The translations under genes and the position numbers were made by a program. A DNA stretch of 64,000 nucleotides from Chryseosolibacter histidinae. GTDB lineage: Bacteria > Bacteroidota > Bacteroidia > Cytophagales > Cyclobacteriaceae. Below the pieces are notes generated by a model. It saw nothing but the letters and a program-made list of their open reading frames with translations, was not told the origin of the DNA and searched no databases. The stretch spans positions 1 to 64,000 of the forward strand of contig NZ_JAHESF010000027.1 in NCBI RefSeq assembly GCF_018598225.1, given 5' to 3'. Positions 28,865 through 37,579 of this stretch are shown piece after piece (the stretch's first letter is position 1; every line of letters begins with the position of its first letter).

Positions 28865-28938
28865 AGGTACGAAGTACGAGGGACGAGGTACATTAGAGCG
28901 CCCTGCATTCCGTACCTCGTCCCTCGTACTTCGTACCT
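28865..28938. repeat. Perfect 27-bp inverted repeat of the TACGA word family
   Basis: The arms at 28865-28891 and 28912-28938 are exact reverse complements with a 20-base loop. Each arm is built from GGTACGAAGTACGAGGGACG words. It lies between porZ (ending 28983) and recO (starting 28827) on the minus strand, so it would be an extremely stable stem in any read-through transcript. Confidence 0.9.
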
Positions 28939-28982
28939 GAAATCTCATACTTAAAAAACTTTATCGTCTGAAGTTCACAGCA

Positions 28983-31238
28983 TTACTCCTCCGTAATTAC
29001 GGCGATCTTGCCCACCACACGTTCGGCGCCGTCTTCGGTGGCGGCGAACACCAGGTAAACACCGGTAGCAGCGCGCCTGCCGTTGTAGTCTCTCACATTC
29101 CAGGTGGCAGTGCCGCCACTGGCCTGCGTTTGCCAGATCAATTTTCCGCTGATGTCGGTGATCTTCACAATGGCATCAGTGGCCAGTCCTGTGATGCCTA
29201 CGGTGCCCGAGAAGCGCGCAGTTACCGGGTTAGGGAAGATCTTCAGATCCTGGAATGCAGGGGCGCCTACAGTGGCATCTGCACGGTATGAAACGATGCC
29301 GTTGTCTGTTGCAAAAAAAACTTCGCCGGTTTCATCGTTGATCTCGATGTGGCGGATCCTGTCTGAGAGCAGCGGACTGTTGGCGGTTGTGAAATTGTAA
29401 ATGAGCTTTTCTCCGGCGCCATCAAAAAGCCACACACCCCGTTCGGTGCCGATCCACTTCCGGTTGCCGCCATCCACGGCGATGGAGGTGATCTTCTCAT
29501 CACGCAACAGAAAACGGTTCTCGAAGATGGGCTTCACGGCATCAGCGTTGGGAGAAAAGAAGTAGGCTATGCCCTGGTCTGTTCCCACCCATACGTATCC
29601 CTCGCGGTCTGTGACAATAGTCCGCACCGCCCTCGAAGGCAATGCGCCCGCGCCTATTGCTTCCGTTTTATACGAACTCCTGTTGTCATTCGGGTCGAAA
29701 AACAGAACGCCGCCACCCTGTGCGGGATCCAGTGCCGCCCACACGTTGCCACTCATGTCAATGGTGAGTGTCAAAGGATAACGCGCTGCTGAAAACGGGA
29801 ACGCGAATGATTGCCAGGCGTTGTTGCTGAAAACATGAAGCGATTGTGAAGCACCATAATTGGCCACCCATAAGTTGGCGTCAGAAGCTTCGATGTCGGT
29901 GACGTACACCGAGGCCGGAGCAGTGCCCGTCTTCTGCAGCGGACTGTTTGTTTCATTAAAAACAGTTTTGATGCCCGCGTTATCAGTGCGCTCAACGCCA
30001 TAACCGAATGATGAGAGATACAGCTCATTGTTCAGGAGGGCTGCATCTGTGAGATCGCCTGTTGATGCTGTGGACTGCCACTGGCCATCGGAAAAAATGT
30101 TAAACACCCCGTTGTTGTTGCGTGGGTTGCTGGCAGCGTCGAAGCCTCCTCCCAGGATGAATAATTTTCCGGAGAGATATTTCATCCTGAATGCTTCAGA
30201 GAACGTGGGGCCGTTGGGAAGAACGGAAACAAATGTTCCGGTAACGTCGATCAGCAATCCGTTTTGCCGGTCGCCAATCCAAAGATTGCCCTGCACATCA
30301 GCCACAGCGGTGAGTGGCGCAGAGATCGGCGTTGCTGTCACCGGTGTGAGCATGCCAGAGGCGCTTAGCTTCCAAAGGCTGTTGTCGGCAATGATGAGCA
30401 GGTTGCTGGCAGAAGCGCTCAGGGGGCCAAAGCTTGTTCCTGTAATGACAGTTTCCCGTTGCCATTTTCCATTGTCATAACGATAGACACCTCGGTTGGT
30501 AAGAGCGGCGTAAACCTTGTTGTTGAAGCGGGTTACCGACGTTGCTGCTATGGCGAAGTCACCGGTGTCAGTCCGCTTCCAGTTGTTGAAGTCGAGCAGG
30601 TTAGCATTAAGGTTGCCGGCCATCACACCTTTTTCGGTGGCCAGAAAAATGCTGTCGTTATAAAAAGTGCTTTCAAAGATCTTCAATACTTTGCCGGTGG
30701 CGTCCAGGTCTCTCCAGGTTTCCCTCAGCTCGAGCAGCTTCAGGTCGAATACCACCACGCCAAAGTCGGCGGAGAGATAAGCGAGGTCGCCAAGGATGGC
30801 AATGTGATGGATGGTTTTTGATCCTGTGATCAGCTGCGAAGTTTTGAGGCGATTAAAATTCCTGACAGTATTATCCCTGATGATGTCCAGGTTGCCATCG
30901 GCATACGCTATCAGAAGTTGCTTGCGGGCAGCGTCATAAGCGATGTGTGTGATGCCGGTGCCACTTAAACCATTCAGTGTGTTGTAAGTGGCAATGCTGT
31001 TGTCTTCACGGTCAAGCACCAGGATGCCACTTTCTGATGCACCGAAGATCAGTTGATCTGCGGTAGCAATACTGTTGATGGTGTTGTAAGAGAGGTGCAG
31101 GCGCCAGGTGTTGAGGGGGATTGTTGATTGAGCCTGGAGGTGAGAAGGAATAAGGAGTAAGGAGTAAGAAGTAAGGAGGAAAATGCAAGAAGTCAGAAGC
31201 CAGGAGCCAGGAGTCAGGAGGGGGCAGGGGAGGTTCAT
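28983..31238 (-). CDS. porZ: PorZ-like type IX secretion system protein
   Basis: 751 residues. The start ATG overlaps the tdk stop (ATGA). A hydrophobic leader ends in LQAQ (about 1-37). Two beta-propellers with two-component-regulator-type blades follow (WRLHLSYNTINSIA, GLSGTGITHIAYD, LIAYADGNLDII), and the last 85 residues form a T9SS type A sorting-like domain (LKIFPNPVTARFSGTV, GVYLVFA). This order matches PorZ, which in Porphyromonas delivers anionic LPS to T9SS substrates at the cell surface. The leader has no Lys or Arg and is encoded by DNA of a spacer repeat family. Other T9SS genes are not in the window. Confidence 0.82.
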   Translation of the reverse strand: MNLPCPLLTPGSWLLTSCIFLLTSYSLLLIPSHLQAQSTIPLNTWRLHLSYNTINSIATADQLIFGASESGILVLDREDNSIATYNTLNGLSGTGITHIAYDAARKQLLIAYADGNLDIIRDNTVRNFNRLKTSQLITGSKTIHHIAILGDLAYLSADFGVVVFDLKLLELRETWRDLDATGKVLKIFESTFYNDSIFLATEKGVMAGNLNANLLDFNNWKRTDTGDFAIAATSVTRFNNKVYAALTNRGVYRYDNGKWQRETVITGTSFGPLSASASNLLIIADNSLWKLSASGMLTPVTATPISAPLTAVADVQGNLWIGDRQNGLLIDVTGTFVSVLPNGPTFSEAFRMKYLSGKLFILGGGFDAASNPRNNNGVFNIFSDGQWQSTASTGDLTDAALLNNELYLSSFGYGVERTDNAGIKTVFNETNSPLQKTGTAPASVYVTDIEASDANLWVANYGASQSLHVFSNNAWQSFAFPFSAARYPLTLTIDMSGNVWAALDPAQGGGVLFFDPNDNRSSYKTEAIGAGALPSRAVRTIVTDREGYVWVGTDQGIAYFFSPNADAVKPIFENRFLLRDEKITSIAVDGGNRKWIGTERGVWLFDGAGEKLIYNFTTANSPLLSDRIRHIEINDETGEVFFATDNGIVSYRADATVGAPAFQDLKIFPNPVTARFSGTVGITGLATDAIVKITDISGKLIWQTQASGGTATWNVRDYNGRRAATGVYLVFAATEDGAERVVGKIAVITEE
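31141..31225. repeat. CTCCTGGCTCC/ACTCCTTACTTC word repeat inside the porZ leader
   Basis: On the plus strand the tract reads AAGGAGTAAGGAGTAAGAAG, then GAAGCCAGGAGCCAGGAGTC. On the minus strand it encodes the hydrophobic leader of PorZ. The same word family is non-coding at 22774-22812. Confidence 0.8.
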
Positions 31239-31831
31239 TTCTTTCGATTTTTCATGCCTTCAAAAAAAGCTTTGCGGCTGCGGGCTTCGTATTGGCCTGA
31301 TTCACCCAGCATCACCTGTTGATCGTTGGGAGAGAGGCGGAAGGAGAAGGAGGCGAGCTCACCGGTTTGTGCGCAGATGGCGTGAACCTTGGTCACAAAC
31401 TCGGCAATGGCCAGCAGGTTGGGCATAGGGCCGAAAGGTTTTCCTTCGAAGTCCATATCGAGCCCTGCTACGATCACTCTTTTTCCCTGGTTGGCAAGGG
31501 TGTTGCAGGTATCCACAATGGCGTCGTCAAAGAACTGTGCTTCATCGATGCCCACCACATCGCAGTCGCCGGCCAGCAGCAGCATGTCGTTGGCGAAGTT
31601 CACAGGTGTTGAGCGGATGGCGGTCTCGTTATGCGAAACGATCTTGATGTCGTGATACCGTTTATCGATCACCGGTTTGAAGATCTCTACCTTTTGTTTG
31701 GCGATGATGGCGCGGTTGAGCCGGCGGATCAGCTCTTCTGTTTTGCCGGAGAACATGCAGCCGCAGATCACTTCTATCCAACCGGCGCGCTCCTGGTGCG
31801 GCTTGCCTCCAAAATTGGGTTCAATAAACAT
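31235..31831 (-). CDS. tdk: Thymidine kinase (type II)
   Basis: 198 residues. The P-loop GCMFSGKTEEL lies at residues 24-34, the Walker B-like VVGIDEAQFF at 92-101, and the thymidine-binding lasso region near EARSRK at the C-terminus. It phosphorylates thymidine for salvage. Of the four zinc cysteines normally at the lasso base only C153 is left; the others are T156, S185 and A188, so the structural zinc is probably absent. The stop overlaps the porZ start. Confidence 0.93.
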   Translation of the reverse strand: MFIEPNFGGKPHQERAGWIEVICGCMFSGKTEELIRRLNRAIIAKQKVEIFKPVIDKRYHDIKIVSHNETAIRSTPVNFANDMLLLAGDCDVVGIDEAQFFDDAIVDTCNTLANQGKRVIVAGLDMDFEGKPFGPMPNLLAIAEFVTKVHAICAQTGELASFSFRLSPNDQQVMLGESGQYEARSRKAFFEGMKNRKK

Positions 31832-31892
31832 GGTGCAAAATACCGTCTCTGCCGCCTACAATCAACCCGTACGGAGAGATTTCGGGGCTGTA

Positions 31893-32219
31893 TTATGGCA
31901 TGGCATAGTTGATGTGCGGAAGCTTGTATTCGTCCGGAACAACGATTTTAACGTCGCCGGTGATTACGGCCTGGCAGGCGAGGCGTTCTGTGTTCTTCAG
32001 GGCGCCCATGTTGCGGTATTTTTGCTCGGCCGCAGTAACTGGTATGAAATTTTCTGCTCCTTCCGCAATGATTGCCTTACAGGTAGTGCAGCGCCCCTTT
32101 CCCCCGCAGGAATGCATCCAGTCGAGCTGGTGGTCGTGGAGATGGCGCAGCAGTGTTTTTGACAGGTCGGTCACTTCCAGTGTCTTTTCGGCCCAATTGG
32201 CAATCACGATCCGCGCCAT
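31893..32219 (-). CDS. 2Fe-2S ferredoxin
   Basis: 108 residues from the ATG at 32219; the frame upstream is non-coding. The plant/adrenodoxin-type cluster motif is C38-x5-C44-x2-C47 with the fourth Cys at 82 (HSCGGKGRCTTCKAII, RLACQ). The protein would be a soluble one-electron carrier. It is divergent from a gene of unknown function, and no redox partner lies beside it. Confidence 0.88.
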   Translation of the reverse strand: MARIVIANWAEKTLEVTDLSKTLLRHLHDHQLDWMHSCGGKGRCTTCKAIIAEGAENFIPVTAAEQKYRNMGALKNTERLACQAVITGDVKIVVPDEYKLPHINYAMP

Positions 32220-32304
32220 GTTTACGTTATTTAAATGTTTACATTGGGTCAAAAAACCTAACTTTATAACGCCAAATAAGTTATTAATCTGATACCTGCA
32301 ACGT

Positions 32305-33342
32305 ATGGACGAAAAGATTAGCCTGGAAGCAATAGCCCAGTATGGAGATGCGTATGCCGATAAGGTTCTGAAAGCTTTTTTTTCCTCGAAAGAGAAAATA
32401 ACGGGGCCGGAGATCTTAACGCTCTGCAATGTGCAGCAGGTGAACCTGTTCGTGATCCGTGAGCTGTTCAAAGCCTGGAGAGAAGAAACCCGCAAGCAGA
32501 AAAGCATCTATTTCGATAACGGTAACCCTGAGGTAAAAGAGGCCCTCAATACCTACATGACCGTGCTCTCCAACCACATCTCTGTAGACCGCGCCAACTT
32601 TGCTCCACTGCTGAAAAAGGCCGTCAGCCAAACCCTGCTGGCAATCTTCAATCCTTACGATTTTTTTTCCATGCTCATTGTCGGTAAAGAAAACCGGCTC
32701 GAGGTAAGCGCTTTTCGCGAAGAGATCAAATACCTGAAAGTGAACAAGGCACCGCTGGAACGCATGCTTCACAAGCTGGAGGAAAAGAATACCACCGAGA
32801 TCCAGGGCAACGAAGCTTTTGCCGTGCTCGACCAGATCCTTGAAGAAGTGAACTTCACACCCGAAGACCTCGACGATTATATTGCCAGATTCTCGCAGGT
32901 AGTTCCGCTCGATCCGGCGTCATTCTTCTCGTCCAAAGCGCCTGAACCCGTCAGGCAGCCCGAAGAACCTCGGTCGCTTTTTTCAGAGCCCGTGGTGCGT
33001 GAGAACAAACCGATGTCTGAAAAGAAGGTGCCCGTGCATGAAACGAAGACAGAGCCAACGCTCAACGAAAGAATGAACAAGGTGAAGCAACCCGAAGTGA
33101 TCGACAGCTTCCGGAAGATCGCCAGGATCAAAGATAACCTCAGCATCAACCAGAAGTTCATGTTCACCAAAGTGCTCTTCTACGGCGACTTCGAATCATT
33201 CAGCCGCGCCATCGATGACCTCGACCAGCTGCCCGACATGAACGCCGCCCTTCACTACCTGGAGAAACACTCCTCCACGTGGGATAGGGATAGCAAAGAG
33301 TTTCATGAGTTTATGGAGATGGTTGAAAAGAGATTTAGTTGA
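32305..33342 (+). CDS. Conserved protein of unknown function
   Basis: 345 residues, no signal peptide or membrane segment. Residues 1-190 are predicted helical (ISLEAIAQYGDAYADKVLKAF, FNPYDFFSMLI). A Pro/Glu/Lys-rich linker covers about 205-255, and the helical C-terminus (about 260-345) holds INQKFMFTKVLFYGDFESF and ALHYLEKHSSTWDRDS. The domains look like two helical modules on a flexible tether, a layout known in Cytophagales proteins without assigned function. Codon use resembles the core genes. Confidence 0.75.
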   Translation: MDEKISLEAIAQYGDAYADKVLKAFFSSKEKITGPEILTLCNVQQVNLFVIRELFKAWREETRKQKSIYFDNGNPEVKEALNTYMTVLSNHISVDRANFAPLLKKAVSQTLLAIFNPYDFFSMLIVGKENRLEVSAFREEIKYLKVNKAPLERMLHKLEEKNTTEIQGNEAFAVLDQILEEVNFTPEDLDDYIARFSQVVPLDPASFFSSKAPEPVRQPEEPRSLFSEPVVRENKPMSEKKVPVHETKTEPTLNERMNKVKQPEVIDSFRKIARIKDNLSINQKFMFTKVLFYGDFESFSRAIDDLDQLPDMNAALHYLEKHSSTWDRDSKEFHEFMEMVEKRFS

Positions 33343-33412
33343 CGTGACGGTTGTCTGTAGTTCACGATAAAAAATTGAATATTATTGTGTATATTATTTG
33401 AAAATTGATGAT

Positions 33413-33592
33413 ATGAGGAAGGATAAAGTGCTAGAAACGGTAAATGATCTTCCACAGGAGTTCGAGTTAGAAGATCTTATTGAACGACTTCTTTTCGTCG
33501 AGAAAGTGGAAAAAGGTATTAAACAAATGAGTGAAGGCAGGACTTTAACACATGATCAGGTAAAGAACAACATAAAAGAATGGCGGAAATAG
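33413..33592 (+). CDS. Antitoxin of a ParD/RelB-like type II pair
   Basis: 59 residues from the ATG at 33413; a TTG at 33398 would add five residues. The sequence is highly charged and helical (LEDLIERLLFVEKVEKGIKQMSEGRTLTHDQVKNNIKEW), as in the antitoxins that precede RelE/ParE toxins. It overlaps the toxin gene by 13 bases. It should wrap the toxin and may repress the operon. It is more AT-rich than its neighbours. Confidence 0.8.
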   Translation: MRKDKVLETVNDLPQEFELEDLIERLLFVEKVEKGIKQMSEGRTLTHDQVKNNIKEWRK

Positions 33593-33864
33593 TATGGACG
33601 GAGTTTGCATTACAGGATTTGAAGTCCATTCATGAGTACATTTCAAGGGATTCACAATTCTATGCAGACCGGTTCATTGATAAGATAATCGACAGAGTAG
33701 AACAACTGATTGATTTCCCAAATTCAGGAAGGATAGTTCCAGAATTTGCTCAGGATTCACTCAGAGAATTGATCGAAGGGCATTACAGGATCGTTTATAA
33801 TCTTTCGCCAGTAGAAGAAGTAACAATACTCCGCATTCACCACTCTGCCAGACTCTTGAAATAA
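33580..33864 (+). CDS. RelE/ParE family toxin
   Basis: 94 residues. The ParE fold is clear: EIVWTEFALQDLKSIHEYIS, FPNSGRIVPEFAQDSLRELIEGHYRIVYNL and TILRIHHSARLL. The family comprises mRNA interferases (RelE) and gyrase poisons (ParE); the motif set RxLxxGHYRIVY with C-terminal HHSARLL fits the ParE side better. It is preceded by an overlapping antitoxin gene and appears intact. Confidence 0.88.
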   Translation: MAEIVWTEFALQDLKSIHEYISRDSQFYADRFIDKIIDRVEQLIDFPNSGRIVPEFAQDSLRELIEGHYRIVYNLSPVEEVTILRIHHSARLLK

Positions 33865-33900
33865 TGGGCTTAGTAGTCGCAATTCGTACCTCTTGCCTCC

Positions 33901-35175
33901 TCAAAGCCTCTGCAGCACCTGCATCCTGTGCGCATCCAGCTTCAGGAAAATAAATAGCAGTATTGTAAAGCCCCAGAGTGACGATCCGCCGTAGCTGAAG
34001 AATGGCAGGGGGATACCGATCACAGGGAACAGTCCCACCGTCATGCCGATGTTCACGGCAAAATGGAAAAAGAAAATGCAGGCCACGGAATAACCGTAAA
34101 CACGGGCGAACCTGTTCTTCTGCCGTTCGGCAAGAAAGACAACGCGCAGCAGCAGCGCAATGAACAGCGCGATGGTGAAAAGGCTTCCGATCCAGCCATG
34201 TTCTTCGCCAATGGTACAGAAAATAAAATCGGTGCTTTGTTCCGGTACGAAGTTGAACTTGGTTTGCGTTCCCTCCAGGAATCCCTTTCCGAAAAAGCCA
34301 CCGCTGCCGATAGCGATCTTAGATTGCGTAACGTTCCATCCATATCCCAGCGGATCAGAGTCCGGGTTCAGCATCGATACGATCCTTCGCTGATGGTGGT
34401 CTTCCAGCAGGTTGAAGACTATATCCACACTGCTGATCATCAAGACCAGGGCAATAGCTCCTGCCGTGATCAGGATCATGGTTTTTAACTTCTTCCGCCG
34501 GTTCATGAGAATGGCCACAGCCCAGATCACACCAATACCGATATACAGGATCCAGGTGTTCTCGACCAATAACGTAAGGATAAAAATGGCAGCTGCTCCC
34601 AGTCCTATCAGGATCAGGAAGGGCGACATGCCTTCACGATAAAAAACGATGAGGAACACCAGGAACACCATGGCGGTACCGTAGTCTTTCTGAAGCAGGA
34701 TCAGCAGCATCGGGGCGCCGATCAGCGCAAAGAGCACAGCCTGGTTTCGCAGGTTGTCCATCCTGAAGCCGATGGAGCCGATGAATTTGGCCACTACCAA
34801 TACCGTGGCAAACTTGGCGAACTCGGAGGGCTGCACGCCAAACGATCCGATACCGAGCCATGCTTTGTTACCGCCCACTTCTTTACCGATGATCGGCACC
34901 AGCAGCAGCAAAAAAAGAATGAACCCGTAGATGATATAAGCGAAGGTCTCGTAGAACTGCCTGTCGATGATCAGGATGGCCGCCACCAGAATGCCCGAGG
35001 TGACAATGAACATCAGCTGCCTTCCAGAGTTCAGGCTCAGGTCAAAGATCGATTGGTTCTCTCCCTGATGATAGGTAACGGCGAAAATATTCAGCCATCC
35101 CATAAAAACGATAGCCATGTACAGTCCTACTGTAACCCAGTCTATCTTTTGCGTTATGTTTTGTTCCTGCCTCAA
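33901..35175 (-). CDS. rodA: Rod shape-determining protein RodA (SEDS glycosyltransferase)
   Basis: 424 residues with about ten membrane segments. The SEDS signature includes GNKAWLGIGSFGVQPSEFAKFA, LQKDYGTAMVFL and the C-terminal FFSYGGSSLWGF. It polymerises peptidoglycan strands together with PBP2 during cell elongation. The start is a TTG that overlaps the mrdA stop (TTGA); no ATG occurs before residue 20, so coupling seems to replace a strong start. Last gene of the mre operon. Confidence 0.95.
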   Translation of the reverse strand: MRQEQNITQKIDWVTVGLYMAIVFMGWLNIFAVTYHQGENQSIFDLSLNSGRQLMFIVTSGILVAAILIIDRQFYETFAYIIYGFILFLLLLVPIIGKEVGGNKAWLGIGSFGVQPSEFAKFATVLVVAKFIGSIGFRMDNLRNQAVLFALIGAPMLLILLQKDYGTAMVFLVFLIVFYREGMSPFLILIGLGAAAIFILTLLVENTWILYIGIGVIWAVAILMNRRKKLKTMILITAGAIALVLMISSVDIVFNLLEDHHQRRIVSMLNPDSDPLGYGWNVTQSKIAIGSGGFFGKGFLEGTQTKFNFVPEQSTDFIFCTIGEEHGWIGSLFTIALFIALLLRVVFLAERQKNRFARVYGYSVACIFFFHFAVNIGMTVGLFPVIGIPLPFFSYGGSSLWGFTILLFIFLKLDAHRMQVLQRL

Positions 35176-37004
35176 TCTAAAAACTTCCCCCGTTTAACAT
35201 ATTCTTCGATGTGAGGCCGTTTGGTCTCTCCATACAGATATTTTTCGATCATCAAGCTCGCGATAGAGGCAGCCGCACGTGCGCCCTGTCCTGAGAATTC
35301 AACGTAAACCGATACCGCTATCTGCGGGTTTTCTTTGGGCGCATAGGCGATGAATACTGAGTGGTCTGGCCTTGCCTGGCGCATGGTTCGTGCATCGTTT
35401 TGAACGGAACCCGTTTTGCCACACACAACAATGTCTTTCAGGCTGGCGCGGAATTGTCCTGTGCCTGAGCGCACCACCTCTTCCATGGCGTCTGCGGCGA
35501 TAGCAAAGTTCTCGGGGTCGATGGTGGTGTAATGTTTCTCCAGGTACTGCGGCAGGGGCTTGCCCGAGTCGCCGATCGATTTCACCAGGTGAGGTATGAT
35601 GTAATAACCTTTGTTGGCAACCGTGGCTGCGAAGTTGGCCATCTGCAACGGCACTACAAGATTTTCACCCTCGCCGATAGCAATGGAGTAGATGTTGGAG
35701 AACTTCCACGGCCTGCCGCCATAAGCCCGGTCGTAAAACGCAGGTGACGGCATCAGTCCGCCTTTTTCGTTGGGGAGGTCTATGCCGAGCGGTTTGCCAA
35801 AGCCGAAGCTTGTGATGTGCCGGTTCCATTCCGCCAGCCCGATGCGGGTATCGTCAAACGGATTGTTTGATTTTCCCTGGTTCAACATTCTGCGGAGCAC
35901 ATTGTGAAAGTAAGGGTTGCAAGAGTTGGTGATGGCACCGCGCAGGTCTTCATTGGAATGCGGACCGTGACAGCCGATGATCGACCGGTCGCACGGAACG
36001 CGTGTTTCTGGTGTGATCACCTTTTCCTGCAGCGCCACCATAGCCTGGGCAACCTTGAAAATGGAACCGGGCCTGTACTGCGCCATCAAAGGCCTGTTAA
36101 AAAGCGGCTTGTTCGTATCGTTGCTGATCAGCGCAAAGTTCTGGCTGTAATTCTTGCCGGTGAGTTTGGTGGGGTCATACGAAGGTCCTGACACCATGGC
36201 AAGGATCTCTCCCGAAGAGGGCTCGATGCAGATGATACTTCCTGCCTTGCCTTCCATCAGGTACTCGCCATATTCCTGCAGCTCGATGCTCACGGTGGTG
36301 GTCAGGTTCTTGCCAGGAACCGCCAGCACATCGGCCTTGCCACCATCGAATGAACCCTGTACAATGCCGTCCACATCGCGCAGCAAATAGCGCACGCCTC
36401 CCCTGCCGCGAAGCGAATCTTCATAAAACGCTTCAATTCCGCTCTGGCCAATATAGTCGCCCTGGCGGTAAATGCCCTTGTCATCTTTGTCGAGGCGTTG
36501 TTTGGAGATCTCGCTCACATATCCCAGCGCGTTGGCCATGGCTTTAGACCGGTAAGCTCTTGTGCTACGGGCCTGGATGTAGAAGCCGGGAAATTCGTCG
36601 ATGCGATCCTGGATCCTGGCAAAGTCAAGCTCCGAGAGCTTTGAAATAAAAACGGTGGGTTTAACCGGTGAGTATTCACGTTTGGCCTTCAGGTCCTTGA
36701 ACAATTGTTTCAGCTCCTGGCGGGTTTTGGAGAACACATCGCAGAAGGCAGCGGTGTCTAGGTTCTTCACCTCGTTCTTCACGATCTGGAGGTCGAACTC
36801 CGGCGTGTTGTAAACGATCAGCTTGCCGTTGCGATCGTAGATGAGTCCCCTGATGGGGTAATCAACTTTCGGAAGAATGGCATTACTGTCTGCCAGCTCG
36901 CGGTACTTACTGTCTATCACCTGGATGAAGAACAGCTTGATCAGGAAGATGATCCCGACCACAATAAATGTCAACTGTATAATTTCTTTTCTGCCCTCGT
37001 TCAT
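35172..37004 (-). CDS. mrdA: Penicillin-binding protein 2
   Basis: 610 residues. An N-terminal membrane anchor (FIVVGIIFLIKLFFIQVI) leads to the PBP dimerisation domain and the transpeptidase domain with SxxK in PGSIFKVAQ, SxN in SCNPYF and KTG in CGKTGSVQ. It crosslinks lateral-wall peptidoglycan with RodA. It ends inside the rodA start and follows mreD after a 59-base gap. Confidence 0.96.
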   Translation of the reverse strand: MNEGRKEIIQLTFIVVGIIFLIKLFFIQVIDSKYRELADSNAILPKVDYPIRGLIYDRNGKLIVYNTPEFDLQIVKNEVKNLDTAAFCDVFSKTRQELKQLFKDLKAKREYSPVKPTVFISKLSELDFARIQDRIDEFPGFYIQARSTRAYRSKAMANALGYVSEISKQRLDKDDKGIYRQGDYIGQSGIEAFYEDSLRGRGGVRYLLRDVDGIVQGSFDGGKADVLAVPGKNLTTTVSIELQEYGEYLMEGKAGSIICIEPSSGEILAMVSGPSYDPTKLTGKNYSQNFALISNDTNKPLFNRPLMAQYRPGSIFKVAQAMVALQEKVITPETRVPCDRSIIGCHGPHSNEDLRGAITNSCNPYFHNVLRRMLNQGKSNNPFDDTRIGLAEWNRHITSFGFGKPLGIDLPNEKGGLMPSPAFYDRAYGGRPWKFSNIYSIAIGEGENLVVPLQMANFAATVANKGYYIIPHLVKSIGDSGKPLPQYLEKHYTTIDPENFAIAADAMEEVVRSGTGQFRASLKDIVVCGKTGSVQNDARTMRQARPDHSVFIAYAPKENPQIAVSVYVEFSGQGARAAASIASLMIEKYLYGETKRPHIEEYVKRGKFLD

Positions 37005-37063
37005 AATGAGCGCGCTTTAATCATAACCACCAACAGACAGATGGTTAAGTTAGTTTAAAAAAT

Positions 37064-37579
37064 CTACCGGTATCTGCTACTTGGGAAGAGGTACTGTACG
37101 ATCACCGTTACCAGGGAGGTGAACAGGGTGCTCGTAACCACTTTCCAGAGTGTGAACCAAAACATGCCGAATCCGCCAGCTTCAATAAAAAACAGAACGG
37201 AGTGATGCAAAAACACCATGGGGATGGTGTACACTACAAACCATTGCATACCATGGGTGGCAATGGAGGGGGTATCGTTGCTGTCATATCCGCCCTGGGG
37301 CGTGATTAAAGATAACCAATAATTGCGTACGTACATCACCAGCACGCAGGCAAAAGCATGCAGGCCGAGACTGTCGTAGAACATATCGATCACAAATCCC
37401 ATGAGGAAACCCGCAGCCATCAGCACCAACGGATTGGATTCTACGGGCAGGAAAAAAAGGTAAGCCACGTAGAGAAAGCAGAAGGCCGTATTGAACAGCA
37501 CAATGTTCTTCAGGATCAGCACCTGGTAGAACAGGTAGATGAAGAAGGCAATGCCCTGCATGATGATGTTCCTGTTCAT
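37064..37579 (-). CDS. mreD: Rod shape-determining protein MreD
   Basis: 171 residues with five or six membrane segments. The sequence is poorly conserved as usual for MreD, but the position between mreC and mrdA and the ATGA overlap with mreC identify it. It is the inner-membrane component of the elongasome. Confidence 0.88.
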   Translation of the reverse strand: MNRNIIMQGIAFFIYLFYQVLILKNIVLFNTAFCFLYVAYLFFLPVESNPLVLMAAGFLMGFVIDMFYDSLGLHAFACVLVMYVRNYWLSLITPQGGYDSNDTPSIATHGMQWFVVYTIPMVFLHHSVLFFIEAGGFGMFWFTLWKVVTSTLFTSLVTVIVQYLFPSSRYR

